Source: Anaeramoeba flamelloides
Lineage: Eukaryota > Metamonada > Anaeramoebidae
Direction: 5' to 3'
Assembly: GCA_027625915.1 (NCBI GenBank)
Contig: JANTQA010000015.1
Coordinates: 12,733,702 to 12,797,701, forward strand
Length of the DNA: 64,000 nt
Shown here: piece after piece, positions 24,401-33,543 of the stretch
Layout: each line of letters starts with the position of its first letter
How positions within the stretch are numbered: the first letter of the stretch is position 1
Translations under genes and position numbers: made by a program
The notes under the pieces: generated by a model
Told to the model about the DNA's origin: nothing
Seen by the model: only the letters and a program-made list of their open reading frames with translations
The model's database searches: none

Positions 24401-25955
24401 ATTGGGTCAGTCAAAAATTTGTTTTCGTTTTTTAAATAATAAATACTAGCAAAATGATTTTAGATCAAAGTAAAATTTTATGAACAAATCTTACATTTAA
24501 GAAAAACTAAAGTTATTATCAATAATAATTTTCAGATTCAATATTAAATTGTTGCATTTTAACCTTTTGGAATTACTGTGGAACTCAAAAAAACAAAAAT
24601 TGAATTTTAATTGTAAGATTTATTAAAAATGTTGATTTTTTTTATTAGATTACATTCCAAGATCAAGTTAATCATTGTTTGGGAAGACCAAAAATTAATA
24701 ACCGTTTTAAATTAAGGTTTGTCTAGGGGGATTTTTAGAATTTAAATGGTTTCTGAAATCTTGATATTTCGGTATTTTAAAGTTTTGATTGTGAACATTA
24801 GTAGAAAACAACCTCTTTCAAAAAAACAGCTTTTTTGGAAGATTTTATGATTCAATTTGGTTTAAAAGGATATTTAAGATTAACCGAGATAAATTTGCGT
24901 TCATTAACAATTATAATTATCTTATTGAATTAATAGATTTTAATATTTCCTATTAAATAGTTTTCTTATTTTTAGTAAAGTTGACAATTAAAAATAAATT
25001 TTTGTATTTTTAGAGTTCCACAGTAATTCTAAAAGGTTAAAATGCAACAATTTAATTTTACTTCTGAAAATTATTATTGATAGTGACTTTGGTTTTTCTT
25101 AAATGTAAGATTTGTTCATAAAATTTTACTTTGATCAAAAATCATTTTGCTAGTATTTATTATTTAAAAAACGAAAACAAATTTTTGACTGAACAAATTT
25201 TTTTTAATGACCCAATTTTTTTTCACAATGGCGAAAGAAGAATATTTTTGGGAAAGACACTCAAGGAAAAGAGAAAAATTTGAAAATAAAAAAAAAAAGA
25301 AAAATCCAAAATTTTAAAAAAGGTTACCCGAACTGTTAAGACCAAAACCATATAATTTTCCATCAGTTTTTATCATAAGTGTATGATCCGAATGACCACC
25401 AAATACATTAGCAACGTTTTCGTGTAATTGTTGGATATTTGCAAGATTTTCTGTAATTTCTGGTTTTCCCAACTTGCCATGGGAAGAACCACCACATCCA
25501 AACAAAACATTTGTTGTTTTGTTTAAAAAAAATGAACAGTAACCAATACCACAGATTTGTTCAATGTTTTCCTCTTTTAAAGATCCAATTAAAGTTGGAA
25601 CTTGGACATCGTTTTTCAAGTTAGAGCCAAGTTGGTTGTGTCTATTTTTACCCCACCCATAGACCTTGGGCTTTTCTTCATTTGAGAGAGCAATGAAATG
25701 ATAGTAGCCAGAAACAATACTTTTCATTGGTGGTAGGCTTTCAAATGCTTTTAACTTCTCATGGTAACTGTTTTGAGTTGATTGGTATAGTTTGTCTTCT
25801 GAACTCAAAAAGACAATAGTATTGTCATGATCTGTAACAACATCAACAATCTTTGTAACTTCTTCTGGAAAGGCTTTTATTGGATCAAGGGTTTCGAATT
25901 TGTTGGGTTGTTTGGTGTTTCCATTGAGATCACCAAGTGTCTTAATATTGGACAT
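11360..25955 (-). CDS. RCC1-repeat/double-BTB protein, two exons with a ~12.9-kb intron
   Basis: Exon 1 (25955-25328) and exon 2 (12453-11360) together give 1722 nt, an uninterrupted 573-residue protein plus TAA. Exon 1 ends GGGTTCG-type sequence at a GTAACC donor after the first base of a Gly codon; exon 2 follows a TAATAAG acceptor and supplies GT of that codon, giving GLNSSG|QLGLE, a normal RCC1 repeat. RCC1-like strands are VYGWGKNRHNQLG, LFGCGGSSHGKLG, LYGFGLNSSGQLG, LYVTGSN and IWVQG, which would build a propeller. Two BTB/POZ domains follow, around EKLLKNGYFSDC..PVHKILIE and NDLKKLLFDEQTSDFKL..IHKFILAARS, with an acidic insert in the second. Such proteins are usually adaptors, for example for cullin-3 ligases; that role is inferred. 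The alternative is two broken paralogues. Confidence 0.7.
12454..13744. other. 3' part of the large intron
   Basis: The first 60-90 bases next to the acceptor are T-rich on the plus strand, so the transcript is A-rich before the splice site. An AAAG microsatellite lies at 12740-12768. No protein or RNA gene was recognised. Confidence 0.5.
13745..14310 (+). repeat. decayed relative of the 2808-4177 element interior
   Basis: The order of phrases matches 3400-3970: AAACTAAACCCCA, then the GATCAATCAAATGATAAG-like region, then ATCGAAAAAAAAT..GATC..ACGAAAC and GAAATGAAAACAAAA. A third, shorter relative is at 29120-29340. The ends are not identifiable. Confidence 0.5.
14679..14699. repeat. TTA trinucleotide microsatellite
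   Basis: A short perfect run of ATT/TTA units lies just before the GGTTCCTTG repeat. It is inside the large intron. Confidence 0.9.
14795..14888. repeat. GGTTCCTTG nonamer tandem repeat
   Basis: About nine to ten 9-bp units lie in tandem, the last ones changed to GGTTCCTTA. On the minus strand the unit reads Pro-Lys-Glu, so a 91-residue frame (14722-14997) is nearly all KEP repeats with basic flanks. I regard it as a minisatellite, although a low-complexity coding exon cannot be excluded. Similar GGTTCC(T)TTGGTT bits recur at 35560-35600 and 53005-53050, the latter inside a coding frame. Confidence 0.8.
14942..15697. mobile_element. foldback element with ~100-bp inverted ends
   Basis: The left arm (14942-15055) has ATTCCCGAAAATACCCGAAA and CTAAGATTCACTCGTGCCAA. 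The right arm (15600-15697) carries their reverse complements in the reverse order. The roughly 540-bp middle has GT-rich stretches (GGTATGTGTTGTGTTTTG) and no coding sequence. No target duplication could be fixed. Confidence 0.8.
15765..15965. other. compositionally distinct 200-bp segment with a short tandem duplication
   Basis: This stretch is clearly less AT-rich than its surroundings and has no A/T homopolymers. Two imperfect units of about 31 bp lie in tandem, each with CTGTCGAGTC, GTTACC or GTAACTT, and ACTGGG. The minus frames (15771-16034) have no family signature. A non-coding RNA, a fragment of an unlisted repeat or foreign DNA are all possible. Confidence 0.4.
16378..17579. mobile_element. 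TTAA-flanked element, GGGGGTAAGTAC family, copy 1
   Basis: This 1202-bp element is flanked by TTAA (16374-16377 and 17580-17583). The ends are GGGGGTAAGTACATTTTTC and, in reverse complement, GGTAGAAGTACATTTTACC. Both arms then carry TGAGTGCCAACA (or TGTTGGCACTCA). A second copy of nearly the same length lies at 38703-39912. No intact transposase was seen. A minus-strand frame in the second copy (39554-39763) is not obviously related to one. Confidence 0.88.
17664..17940. mobile_element. foldback element F2, left arm
   Basis: It begins with GTCAAGTGATTAGG, close to the outer end of F1 (9845-10473), and runs through AGGTTTTCTTGAGG and complementary AAACCTAGAACAC motifs to the core TTTTCCAGAGTTCAAAAG. 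The other core half, ATTCTTTTAAATTCTGG, is at 22201-22217 on the far side of LINE A. LINE A therefore entered the loop of this element. Confidence 0.65.
17981..21268 (-). pseudogene. LINE A ORF2: endonuclease-reverse transcriptase, broken
   Basis: In order: a pre-endonuclease region with RLVKKGENMIVLWD (21268-20900), AP-endonuclease motifs SFNIRGL and LQETK (to 20711), GDFNHTE and NNIDHILINF (20680-20330), a spacer (19871-19665), RT motifs NYRPISINQ and QFGFRK (19638-19354), palm MIDIAKCFDS (19412-19164), FADDLILI with NEDKTE and LGIYLE (19041-18787), and the C-terminal finger CPLC..ENIDHFLWVC (18412-17981). These enzymes nick the target and copy the RNA in place. The RT palm Asp residues are present, but frame changes between blocks mean no single protein can be made. 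Confidence 0.85.
21664..22181 (-). pseudogene. LINE A ORF1, C-terminal part
   Basis: This is a Lys/Asn/Glu-rich low-complexity frame that ends in a compact Cys motif, KCKGITLNKTKCQKL, followed after a one-base T-run shift by CDVHRN. The C..C..C..H pattern is shared with LINE B (44466-44565), so it is probably a small zinc-binding domain at the end of ORF1. The N-terminal residues of the open frame (MSKIKDF) come from the target duplication, so the true ORF1 start is missing. Confidence 0.6.
22198..22552. other. right arm remnant of F2 and end of a GGGAGTAG-type element
   Basis: The first 25 bp complete the core of foldback F2. The last bases, GACTACTCCC followed by TTAA, look like the right end of a GGGAGTAG-family element (compare 4165-4181) that shares its TTAA with the next element. 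Its left end was not found. Confidence 0.4.
22557..23074. mobile_element. TTAA-flanked MITE, GGACTACG family, copy 2
   Basis: This 518-bp copy is almost identical to 5483-5998 and is flanked by TTAA at 22553-22556 and 23075-23078. The ends are GGACTACGTTTTTAGG and CGTAGTCC. It has no coding capacity. Confidence 0.9.
23132..24291. mobile_element. TTAA-flanked element, GGACTACG family, long form
   Basis: This 1160-bp element is flanked by TTAA (23128-23131 and 24292-24295). The inverted ends are CGACGACGTTTGCAATTCA on the left and GGACTACGTTTGCAATTCA in reverse complement on the right. The outer bases match the short MITEs, but the interior differs. The interior 23640-23830 shares sequence with 7860-7990 and 30060-30200. 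No transposase motif was recognised. Confidence 0.8.
24368..25231. mobile_element. 864-bp inverted-repeat element
   Basis: It begins CCATTGTGAAAAAAAATTGG and ends with the complement. Each arm is about 230 bp and includes CTAGCAAAATGATTTT, TTACATTTAAGAAAAAC and TTAGAATTACTGTGGAAC-like sequence in mirrored order. The middle is unique and non-coding. It ends about 95 bp from the exon 1 donor of the RCC1-BTB gene, inside the intron. Confidence 0.85.
25328..25955 (-). CDS. RCC1-BTB gene, exon 1
   Basis: The frame runs from ATG at 25955 to the donor at 25327/25326, 209 codons plus one base. It encodes an N-terminal non-repeat part and three RCC1-type blades with the Gly-rich signature (YGWGKNRHNQLG, FGCGGSSHGKLG, YGFGLNSSG). 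Read through the donor, the frame stops after NLF, so splicing is needed for a normal protein. There are no internal breaks. About 200 bp upstream is T-rich with no recognised promoter motif. Confidence 0.85.
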
Positions 25956-26468
25956 TTATTAAAATTTTGTGGATTTTCTTTGAATTTTAAGTTGTTTTTT
26001 TTTGGAATTTGGTTTGTAGATTTGGGATTTGGTTTCAGAAGTTAGGGTTCGGAAGTTAGAGTTGAGGGTTTTTGATTTTTTGGAAATTAGAAACAAATAG
26101 AAAAGAAGAAAAAAATGTAAATCCTTAGAAAAATTTAATGAAAAAGCAAATTTGTCCATTTTATTTCATTTCTTATTTTACACTTACAGTCGTTTTAAAA
26201 AAGTGACCAATTTTTGAAAACTTTGTTTTGCAGCTTTTAGAAAAGACTACTTTTTTGTAAAGTTTTAATCAGTTTTCTCATTTAAAAAAGCAAAAACTGT
26301 TTCAGAATTAAGGATTATCTAAAAAAATGCCCCCATGAGGGGTGTAAGGGTCGAGGCATTACTGAAATAAGCTCATTTTCTCTTTAGATACAGAAGAACG
26401 ATTAAATTTCAATTTTTTAAATATGGGAAAATCTACCTGATCAGATTCTTAATAGTAAATTAGTAATA
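25956..26468. promoter_or_regulatory. upstream region of the RCC1-BTB gene
   Basis: About 500 bp lie between the start codon and the first transposon. A promoter must be here if exon 1 is the first exon, but no recognisable motif is seen. The segment near 26325-26345 has a small GC-richer patch (CCCCATGAGGGGTG). Confidence 0.3.
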
Positions 26469-26573
26469 AAAACCTAATCCCAAGCCTTTTTGTTCTAACT
26501 CGCTTTTTTGAGAGGTTTGTATTTGAAACTAGACAATACTTGTCTTAGAACAAAAAGGGTTGGGATTAGGTTT
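26469..26573. mobile_element. short palindromic MITE
   Basis: AAACCTAATCCCAAGCC at the left and the near-complement GGTTGGGATTAGGTTT at the right enclose a loop of about 45 bp. The arms are about 30 bp. It is a single copy in the window. Confidence 0.7.
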
Positions 26574-27272
26574 TCACTACTACAGCCGTTCCATTCCACT
26601 TGTGAAGCTTTTTTCTTTCCTTTAAGCAAACCTGAAATTTTAGCTTTCCTTTAAAGACTTTTTAAAGACCTTTTAAAGATGCTTTAAAGACTTTTTAAAC
26701 TTTTTTCATTTTCTTTAAAAGACCTTTTAAAGATCTTTTAATGATCTTTTAAACTCTCTTAATTCTTTTAAAACTTCTTTCAAACAAACAAAAAAAAACA
26801 CAAATAACGACTAACAAAAAATACCAAAATTAGTTTGAAACAATTACTACCTCTTTCACTCTGGCTCTGCCTAAGACTAGATCTTACACATTGTTATTCA
26901 CAAGCTCTACTCAATTTTACAATACTCTCCTCTCTTTACCATACAGCCAACTCTTAAAGTTGATAATTTGTTCCTAAAATTGCTTTTAAAAACAAATAAA
27001 AATTGTAATCAAAAATATTTTTTTCAGTACAATTTTCCATTCAATTACTTCATGGACAAATCGATCAAATCTGTGTCGAGTATTCAAGATTTTAGAATAA
27101 ACTCTCTATTCTTGTAAAGTAAAAAATTTGATATTCAACTGTTTGAGAGATAATTTTCTTCTTTTCCAATTTCAATTTAAATAGGAGTTTGAGAAATTTT
27201 GACGAAGATTTGATCGATTTGTCCATGAAGTAATTGAATGAAAAATTGCACTGAAAAAAATATTTTTGATTA

Positions 27273-27469
27273 CAGTCAGTTTCACTTTTAAGACACAAAC
27301 TTTCTACGGAATTTAAGGCACAAAAAAAATCTCAAATTAAGGCACAAAATTCAAATTTTAGTAAAATAATTTGTGTCAATAAAATTCCAAAAAATTGTGC
27401 TTTAATTTGAGATTTTTTTTGTGCCTTAAATTTCGTAGAAAGTTTGTGTCTTAAAAGTGAAACTGACTG
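27273..27469. mobile_element. CAGTCAG MITE, copy 2 (inside E1)
   Basis: This 197-bp palindrome has TA on both sides (27271-27272 and 27470-27471) and the usual CAGTCAGTTTCAC ends. It interrupts the loop of E1. The uninterrupted sequence (TTTTTGATTATAATTTTC) is preserved in E2 at 28343-28360, which gives the empty site. Confidence 0.9.
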
Positions 27470-27646
27470 TATAATTTTCATTTGTTTTTAAAAGCAATTT
27501 TAGGAACAAATTATCAACTTTTAGAGTTAGCTGTATGGTAAATAGAGGAGAGTATTGTTTAATTGAGTAGAGCTTGTGAATAACAATGTGTAAGATCTAG
27601 TCTTAGGCAGAGCCAGAGTGAAAGTGGTAGTAATTGTTTCAAACTA

Positions 27647-28787
27647 CAGCCGTTCCATTCGACTTGTGAAGGATTACCCTTTAAAGGTGCTTTAAGGATC
27701 ATTTTATCTTTCCTTTAAAGACCTTTTAAAGATGCTTTAAAGACTTTTTAAACTTTTTCCATTTTCTTTAAAAGACCTTTTAAAGATTATTTAAACTTTT
27801 TTCATTATCTTTTCATTATCTTTTAAAGATCTTTTAAACTCTCTTAATTCTTTTAAAACTTCTTTCAAACAAAAAACACAAATAACTACTAACAAAAAAT
27901 ACCAAAATTAGTTTGAAACAATTACTACCTCTTTCACTCTGGCTCTGCCTAAGACTAGATCTTACACATTGCTATTCAAAAGCTCTACTCAATTTTACAA
28001 TACTCTCCTCTATTTACCATACAGCCAACTCTTAAAGTTGATAATTTGTTCCTAAAATTGCTTTTAAAAACAAATAAAAATTGTAATCAAAAATATTTTT
28101 TTCAGTACAATTTTCCATTCAATTACTTCATGGACAAATCAATCAAATCTTCGTCAAAATTTCTCAAACTCCTATTTAAATTGAAATTGGAAAAGAAGAA
28201 AATTATCTCCCAAACAGTTGAATATCAAATTTTTTAATTTACAAGAATAGAGAGTTTATTCTAAAATCTTGAATACTCGACACAGATTTGATCGATTTGT
28301 CCATGAAGTAATTGAATGGAAAATTGTACTGAAAAAAATATTTTTGATTATAATTTTCATTTGTTTTTAAAAGCAATTTTAGGAACAAATTATCAACTTT
28401 AAGAGTTGGCTGTATGGTAAATAGAGGAGAGTATTGTAAAATTGAGTAGAGCTTGTGAATAACAATGTGTAAGATCTAGTCTTAGGCAGAGCCAGAGTGA
28501 AAGAGGTAGTAATTGTTTCAAACTAATTTTGGTGTTTTTTGTTAGTAGTTATTTGTGTTTTTTGTTTGAAAGAAGTTTTAAAAGAATTAAAAGAGTTTAA
28601 AAGATCTTTAAAAGACCTTTTAAAGAAAATGAAAAAAGTTTAAAATATCTTTAAAAGGTCTTTTAAAGAAAATGAAAAAAGTTTAAAAAGTCTTTAAAGC
28701 ATCTTTAAAAGGTCTTTAAAGGAAAGCTAAAATTTCAGGTTTGCTTAAAGGAAAGAAAAAAGCTTCACAAGTCGAATGGAACGGCTG
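27647..28787. mobile_element. palindromic element E2 (complete), nested in E1
   Basis: This 1141-bp element is bounded by CAGCCGTTCCATTCGACTTG and its exact complement, with TA on both sides (27645-27646 and 28788-28789). Almost the whole element is one hairpin with arms of roughly 500 bp. Arm sequence closely matches E1. It has no coding capacity. The transcribed form would be a long double-stranded RNA. Confidence 0.88.
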
Positions 28788-28922
28788 TAATTTTAGTGTT
28801 TTTTGTTAGTAGTTATTTGTGGTTTTTTTGTTTGTTTGAAAATTTTTTAAAAAAATTAAGAGAGTTTAAAAGATCTTTAAAAGGTCTTTTTAAGAAGATG
28901 AAAAAAGTTTAAAAGATCTTTA

Positions 28923-29118
28923 CAGTCAGTTTCACTTTTAAGGCACAAACTATCAACGAAATTTAAGGCACAAAAAAAATCTCAATTTAAAGCACAAAAT
29001 TCAAATTCTAGTAAAAATAAATTGTAAAAAAAAAATTCCAAATTTTGTGCCTTAATTTGAGATTCTTTTGTGCCTTAAATTTCGTTGATAGTTTGTGCCT
29101 TAAATTTGGAACTGACTG
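28923..29118. mobile_element. CAGTCAG MITE, copy 3
   Basis: This 196-bp palindrome has TA on both sides (28921-28922 and 29119-29120). It marks the point where E1 homology ends and a different repeat starts, so a deletion or rearrangement happened here. Confidence 0.88.
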
Positions 29119-29402
29119 TAACAAATTCAACACTAAACTTCTATCACCTATATCTCGAAAAAAATTCAGATCTAAAGGGAACAGATTTTGTAATAACAAA
29201 ATTGGAAATGAAAACAAAACAAAAAAATCAAATAGTTTTGTAAAATCAAATTTCTTTCTAAATTGAATTTCGAGTTTGGTATTGTTATTCGAAAAAATGT
29301 TTAAAATGTATCCATTTTTTTTGGAATTTTAGTTTACTTTACTAAAGGATTTTATTATTGCAATGTGAACCATGAACCGACCAATTCAATTTACATCCAA
29401 TA
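29119..29402 (+). repeat. fragment related to the 2808-4177 element interior
   Basis: Phrases such as TATCACCTATATCTCGAAAAA, CAGATCTAA and GGAAATGAAAACAAAA follow the same order as 3760-3960. It is bounded by MITEs on both sides, so the ends are lost. Confidence 0.5.
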
Positions 29403-29602
29403 CCGTCAGTTTCACTTTTAAGGCACAAACTTTCAACGAAATTTAAAGCACAATAAAATACTCAAATTAAGGCACATATTTCAAATTCTAGTAAAAATAA
29501 ATTGTAAAAAAAAACAAATTCCAAATTTTGTGCCTTAATTTGAGATTTTTATTGTGCCTTAAATTCCGTTGAAAGTTTGTGCCTTAAAAGTGAAACTGAC
29601 TG
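29403..29602. mobile_element. CAGTCAG MITE, copy 4
   Basis: This 200-bp palindrome has TA on both sides (29401-29402 and 29603-29604). The left end has one change (CCGTCAG). It is 284 bp from copy 3. Confidence 0.88.
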
Positions 29603-29724
29603 TAACAGCCCACTTTTAATTATAAACTTCTCCTTACTAGATGCTAATCCCAAAAAATAAAAAAAAATTTGAATAAAAGTCAAGAATAAACACAAAACAT
29701 ATTAACCAAAGGAACCAAAGGAAC

Positions 29725-30350
29725 CAAAAAATGGATAACTTATTATTAAATCTTATGTTATAAATTTTATGATTTAGGATGAACTTTAATAACTATTTTA
29801 TGGGTTTTCATACAAAATAAAATGTCAGAATAGAAAATCAAATACAGTGACTTATAAATTTACATGGTAGGGGAGGAACTGCTGCATTAATTATTACAAA
29901 GGGGTTGTGATTTTGTCTTATTTTAATTTGGTTCTTTTTTTTTTTCCTTGAAATAAATTTATCAGGGTAAATTTTGGGAAAGGTTTGTGTTTCCTCGAAT
30001 TGTTTTAGAACAACATGATCAATGCTAAATGTTCTTGATATTTTTTGTGCTTATTTGATATCATTGTTAATGTTTGGATCGTTTCTATCAAAACCCAATT
30101 GGTTGTATCAATATAAATTGTGGTTAATATGCTGTGCGAAAGGTTTGATGAGATTTTGGATGAAAGGATCTTTTGGAGAATTAAACTTTCAAAAATTAGT
30201 CAATCAGTTTTTAATATTTCTAAAAAAAAATATTGTTCAATTTTGAGATTAAATGATCTTTCAATTTTAGGAATTGGGGATTTTAGTGGATATAATATAA
30301 GGTATTTCCAAAAAAGTGGGGCATTTTTTTTTACATTTCATAAAAAATAA
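29725..30350 (+). repeat. old dispersed repeat, copy 2
   Basis: It is the counterpart of 7505-7995. Frames here (ERFDEILDERIFWRIKLSKI at about 30130-30190) have a conserved-looking counterpart in the 7.9-kb copy (GFEEFYIRRIFWEKLSLGKI), which hints at an ancient coding region of an unidentified element. No known family was recognised. Confidence 0.45.
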
Positions 30351-31550
30351 TCTTTTTTAGTGATGATAATCATTAATCAACTATACCAAATTAAGTTCAA
30401 TATTTATTCCGATTGAACCAACCACTTATGTATTTAATTCAAAACATGTTAGTTGAAATATTCCCAAAAAATGAAAAAAAAAAAAATAGCACTTTTTTTG
30501 GTTAAAGCAATGTACGACCAATTTCAATAAAAAAACGGAAATATGGAAAGGGAACAAATGATTTTTTAAACACGAAAACGCAGTTATATGTTTTTAATTA
30601 TATTATAAATTTTGTTGGGATTATACAAGTTATGAAAATGCTTTTTTCAAATGAAAAGAAAATAATGAACACCAATTTTCACCATAAAAAAATATCAGAT
30701 AAAATCGAGATTAGAAATTTAATATATTTTATTTATGCAATACAATACTAAAAAACAAATTGAATTATTATCAAGAATCTATAAATAGTGGTTAAGGATT
30801 TGGGATATTTAAATCCTTATTTGAAGAATGTGTTACATAAATATATTTTAAAATAAATTTGCCCCACTTTCTTGGAAATAGCTTACAATACCAGACCAAT
30901 TACCTAACCATTGTTCATAAATCTTTTTGTTTTAATGTAAAAAAGGTAATTTCATCTAAAAATTTCCACTTTTCTCCTTATTGGCTTTTGAATACAAATT
31001 TTTAGAACCTGATCAATTCAACTCACAATCCTAAAAAAAAATTGAATAGAAAATGGCTAACAATCTGAAAGGTTCTAAATATTTGTTCCAAAGGGAAATT
31101 TTCTGAAAAAGTCGATTTTTAAAAAAGTTCCTATTTTCATTTTTTTGAGATACATGGAAATCAAAGAAATTGAAGAAATCAAAGAAATCAGATCAATCAC
31201 AGTAACAATAATAACCATTTTTATAATAAATATTTCATTTAATCCTTCTTAGATCTAATCCGGATAAAAATTTGTGAGATTCAACAACCACCAAACCCTG
31301 ATAAAAAACACAATACCTTAAATTTGAATTGCAAAGATTGTCCTTATTATCGTTTTCAATAAAAATTTTCATTCAAAAGCCATATTTTATCAATTTTTTT
31401 TGTTTTGAATGATGTTTTTAACTTTAGGAAACTAGTAATTTTCAATCCAATTTTTTCAGTTTGAAAATTCAATTTGAGAGTATGAATGTAATTTAACTCA
31501 AGAAACCCCTAGGGTGGAAAGGTGGTCCTTAACTTGGAATATTAAAATCC
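30351..31550. other. non-coding DNA with degraded element ends
   Basis: Mostly unremarkable. TTTGAATTGCAAAGATTGTCC at 31325-31345 and GGTGGAAAGGTGGTCCTTAA at 31512-31531 look like decayed right ends of GGACTACG-family elements. Confidence 0.35.
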
Positions 31551-32979
31551 AAATTCCAATACCAACTCTGATTTACTTTGGATTCTTTTTCAATTTAAAA
31601 AATGAGCAGTTTATTGTATTTTGGTTTCAAAGTTTCAATATCATCCACAAGTATAAATTGAAAAAAAATTGAATTTATAAATATTGGATCTCTGGGCGCT
31701 TTACTCATCGTTCCAAAATAAAAATCATATTAAAAATTGATTTTTCAAGTTTAGAGCTCTTTATCTCCTCTAGTTTAGAAGTTATACTCCATTTTCGATT
31801 TTTTATCAGAAAAAGATTTTTTTTTGAAATTTTGAATTTTTCATTTCTAAAAAAGGTAAATTTTAACACAAAAATAATTTTTTTTTAAACGTTTTAAAGA
31901 TCATCTTACTAGGGTAATTTTTGATTAAAAATGTGATTTTGGTGAAAAAAATTGAAAAAATTAAGGTTTTAAAAAAAAAAAATTTTTTGAAAATTTTTTT
32001 ACTACTCTTTTGATTTTCCCATTTTTGATTTACTCAAATATTATATTTATAATATATTTTAAACTACAATAGTTATAAATTTTTTAATTTTTAAATTTTT
32101 TTTTTTAGATTAAAAAAATTTTTTTTTTATTTTTTTTTCACTTTTATCAAAGTTAATTATAAAAATACATAAGTTACTGTGAATATTAGTTGATAAAATG
32201 AAATATAAAAAAAAATTTGATATAGACAAAATTTTTTTTTCAAAAAATTTTTATTTTGAATTTTTTTGTGAATTTTTTAAATTTAAACATTATGAGGTTT
32301 AGAGGTTTCGAAAATATTTAGTATTTAAAATGGGTGTTTTTGACTTTTTTCAAAATTTAAAATTTTAAAAAATGTATATAAAAAATTTTTTTCAAAATAT
32401 TTTTTAAAGTACTATAAATTGGTTACTTTGAAAAAAAAATTTTTTTTTAAACATCTCAAAAAAATGATTTTTTTTTTATTTTAACTGAAAAACAATGTTT
32501 AAAAAAAAATTTTTTTTTCTAATTGGAAAACTATAGTAAAATTTCATTTTTTTCTCATTTAACAGAAAAAAAATTCACATTACTGATATTTTGAAAAAAA
32601 AATTATTAGACCTCATCTTATTTTATCTAAATATTCGTTTTTTCAAATTGTTGATAGTGTAATCACTAGAAAAATATAAAAAAAATACGAAAAAAATTCA
32701 AAAAAAAATTTACTAGAGTTTCCTATTAAAATGATTTTTTTCAAAAAAAAAAAAAAAAAAAATTTTTTTCGTAAAAAACTTGTGGTTTTTTTTTTCAAAA
32801 AAAAATATATATTAGAAAAATTACTCAATTAAAAATTCAATTTCATTATTTTCAGAATTGTATAATTTTAAAATATCCAATAATTACTCATTAGCTCAGC
32901 GGTAGAGCACTGAGATCTCAAAATTTGAAAAGTGTTTAGCTGGAGTTCGATTTCTGATAACATCAATTAAATTAATAGT

Positions 32980-33011
<32 letters not shown>

Positions 33012-33540
33012 TAATTTGATCAATTAAAGTATATATGTTTGCTACCTGAATTAACCTTTAAATCTTTTCAAAATTTTTTTTTTCATAAATTCAAATCCTC
33101 TCAAGATACCAAAATTCGGATAAATACTGGTAACTAAGTAGTTTTTTCCGTGTGAGGCGTAGAAGATTTTAAATTATTTATATAACGTAAAACCTACAAT
33201 TAAAAAAAAAATTTTTTTTTTTCAAAAAAAAAAAAAAACTTTAAAATTCATTTTAATCTATGGGGGTCACTATATAAAACATATAAAAACAATCTCAATT
33301 TTTCATTTTTTTGGGGGCTCTTATATTTTTCGAGTTATTGCCCAAAATAGTTGTGAAAAATCACTATTAAAAAATTTGTATATAAAAATCGATTTTGGAC
33401 AATATCTCGAAAACCAGACGTCTTAGAGACTTCTAAACACCAAAAATCAAAATTTAAGAAAATTTTGAATTTGTTGAGCAATAAAAAAATTTTTGATCCC
33501 AGTTTTATATTTACTCTTCTGTCATGGTACTCTAAAAAAA
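31551..33540. other. extremely AT-rich DNA with mixed A/T homopolymers
   Basis: The first 100 bp resemble the interior of the GGGGGTAAGTAC family (CAACTCTGA.TTACTTTG, GGTTTCAAAGTTTCAATATC; compare 17428-17505). The rest is runs of A and T with no gene apart from the tRNA-like sequence at 32885. Confidence 0.5.
32885..32963 (+). pseudogene. tRNA-like sequence with pol III A and B boxes
   Basis: TAGCTCAGCGGTAGAGCAC is an excellent D-arm/A box, with GCTC pairing to GAGC around an AGCGGTA loop. GGAGTTCGATTTC about 35 bases later fits a T-loop/B box. The acceptor ends (TACTCAT and TAACATC) and T-stem do not pair well and no clear anticodon stem is seen, so it looks like a decayed tRNA gene or the head of a tRNA-derived SINE, not a working tRNA. 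Confidence 0.5.
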
Positions 33541-33543
33541 AAC

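Larger units (their letters stand above)
26583..28922. mobile_element. palindromic element E1 (outer), interrupted twice
   Basis: It starts CAGCCGTTCCATTCCACTTG after TA (26581-26582). Two arms of about 500 bp are inverted repeats rich in CTTTAAAGAC-type motifs and share AGCTCTACTCAATT and GGCTCTGCCTAAGACTAGAT. A CAGTCAG MITE (27273-27469) sits in the loop and E2 (27647-28787) in the right arm; the E1 sequence resumes after E2 at TAATTTTAGTGTTTTTTG. Its right end is cut off at the MITE 28923-29118. Confidence 0.8.

Noticed and set aside
27092-28237. Open frames within E1 and E2 (27092-27298, 28046-28237)
   Set aside because: They lie on both strands of a palindrome and encode the same peptide from opposite arms; no family signature.
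32643-32828. Phe/Lys-rich minus frame
   Set aside because: It is made of A/T homopolymers only.
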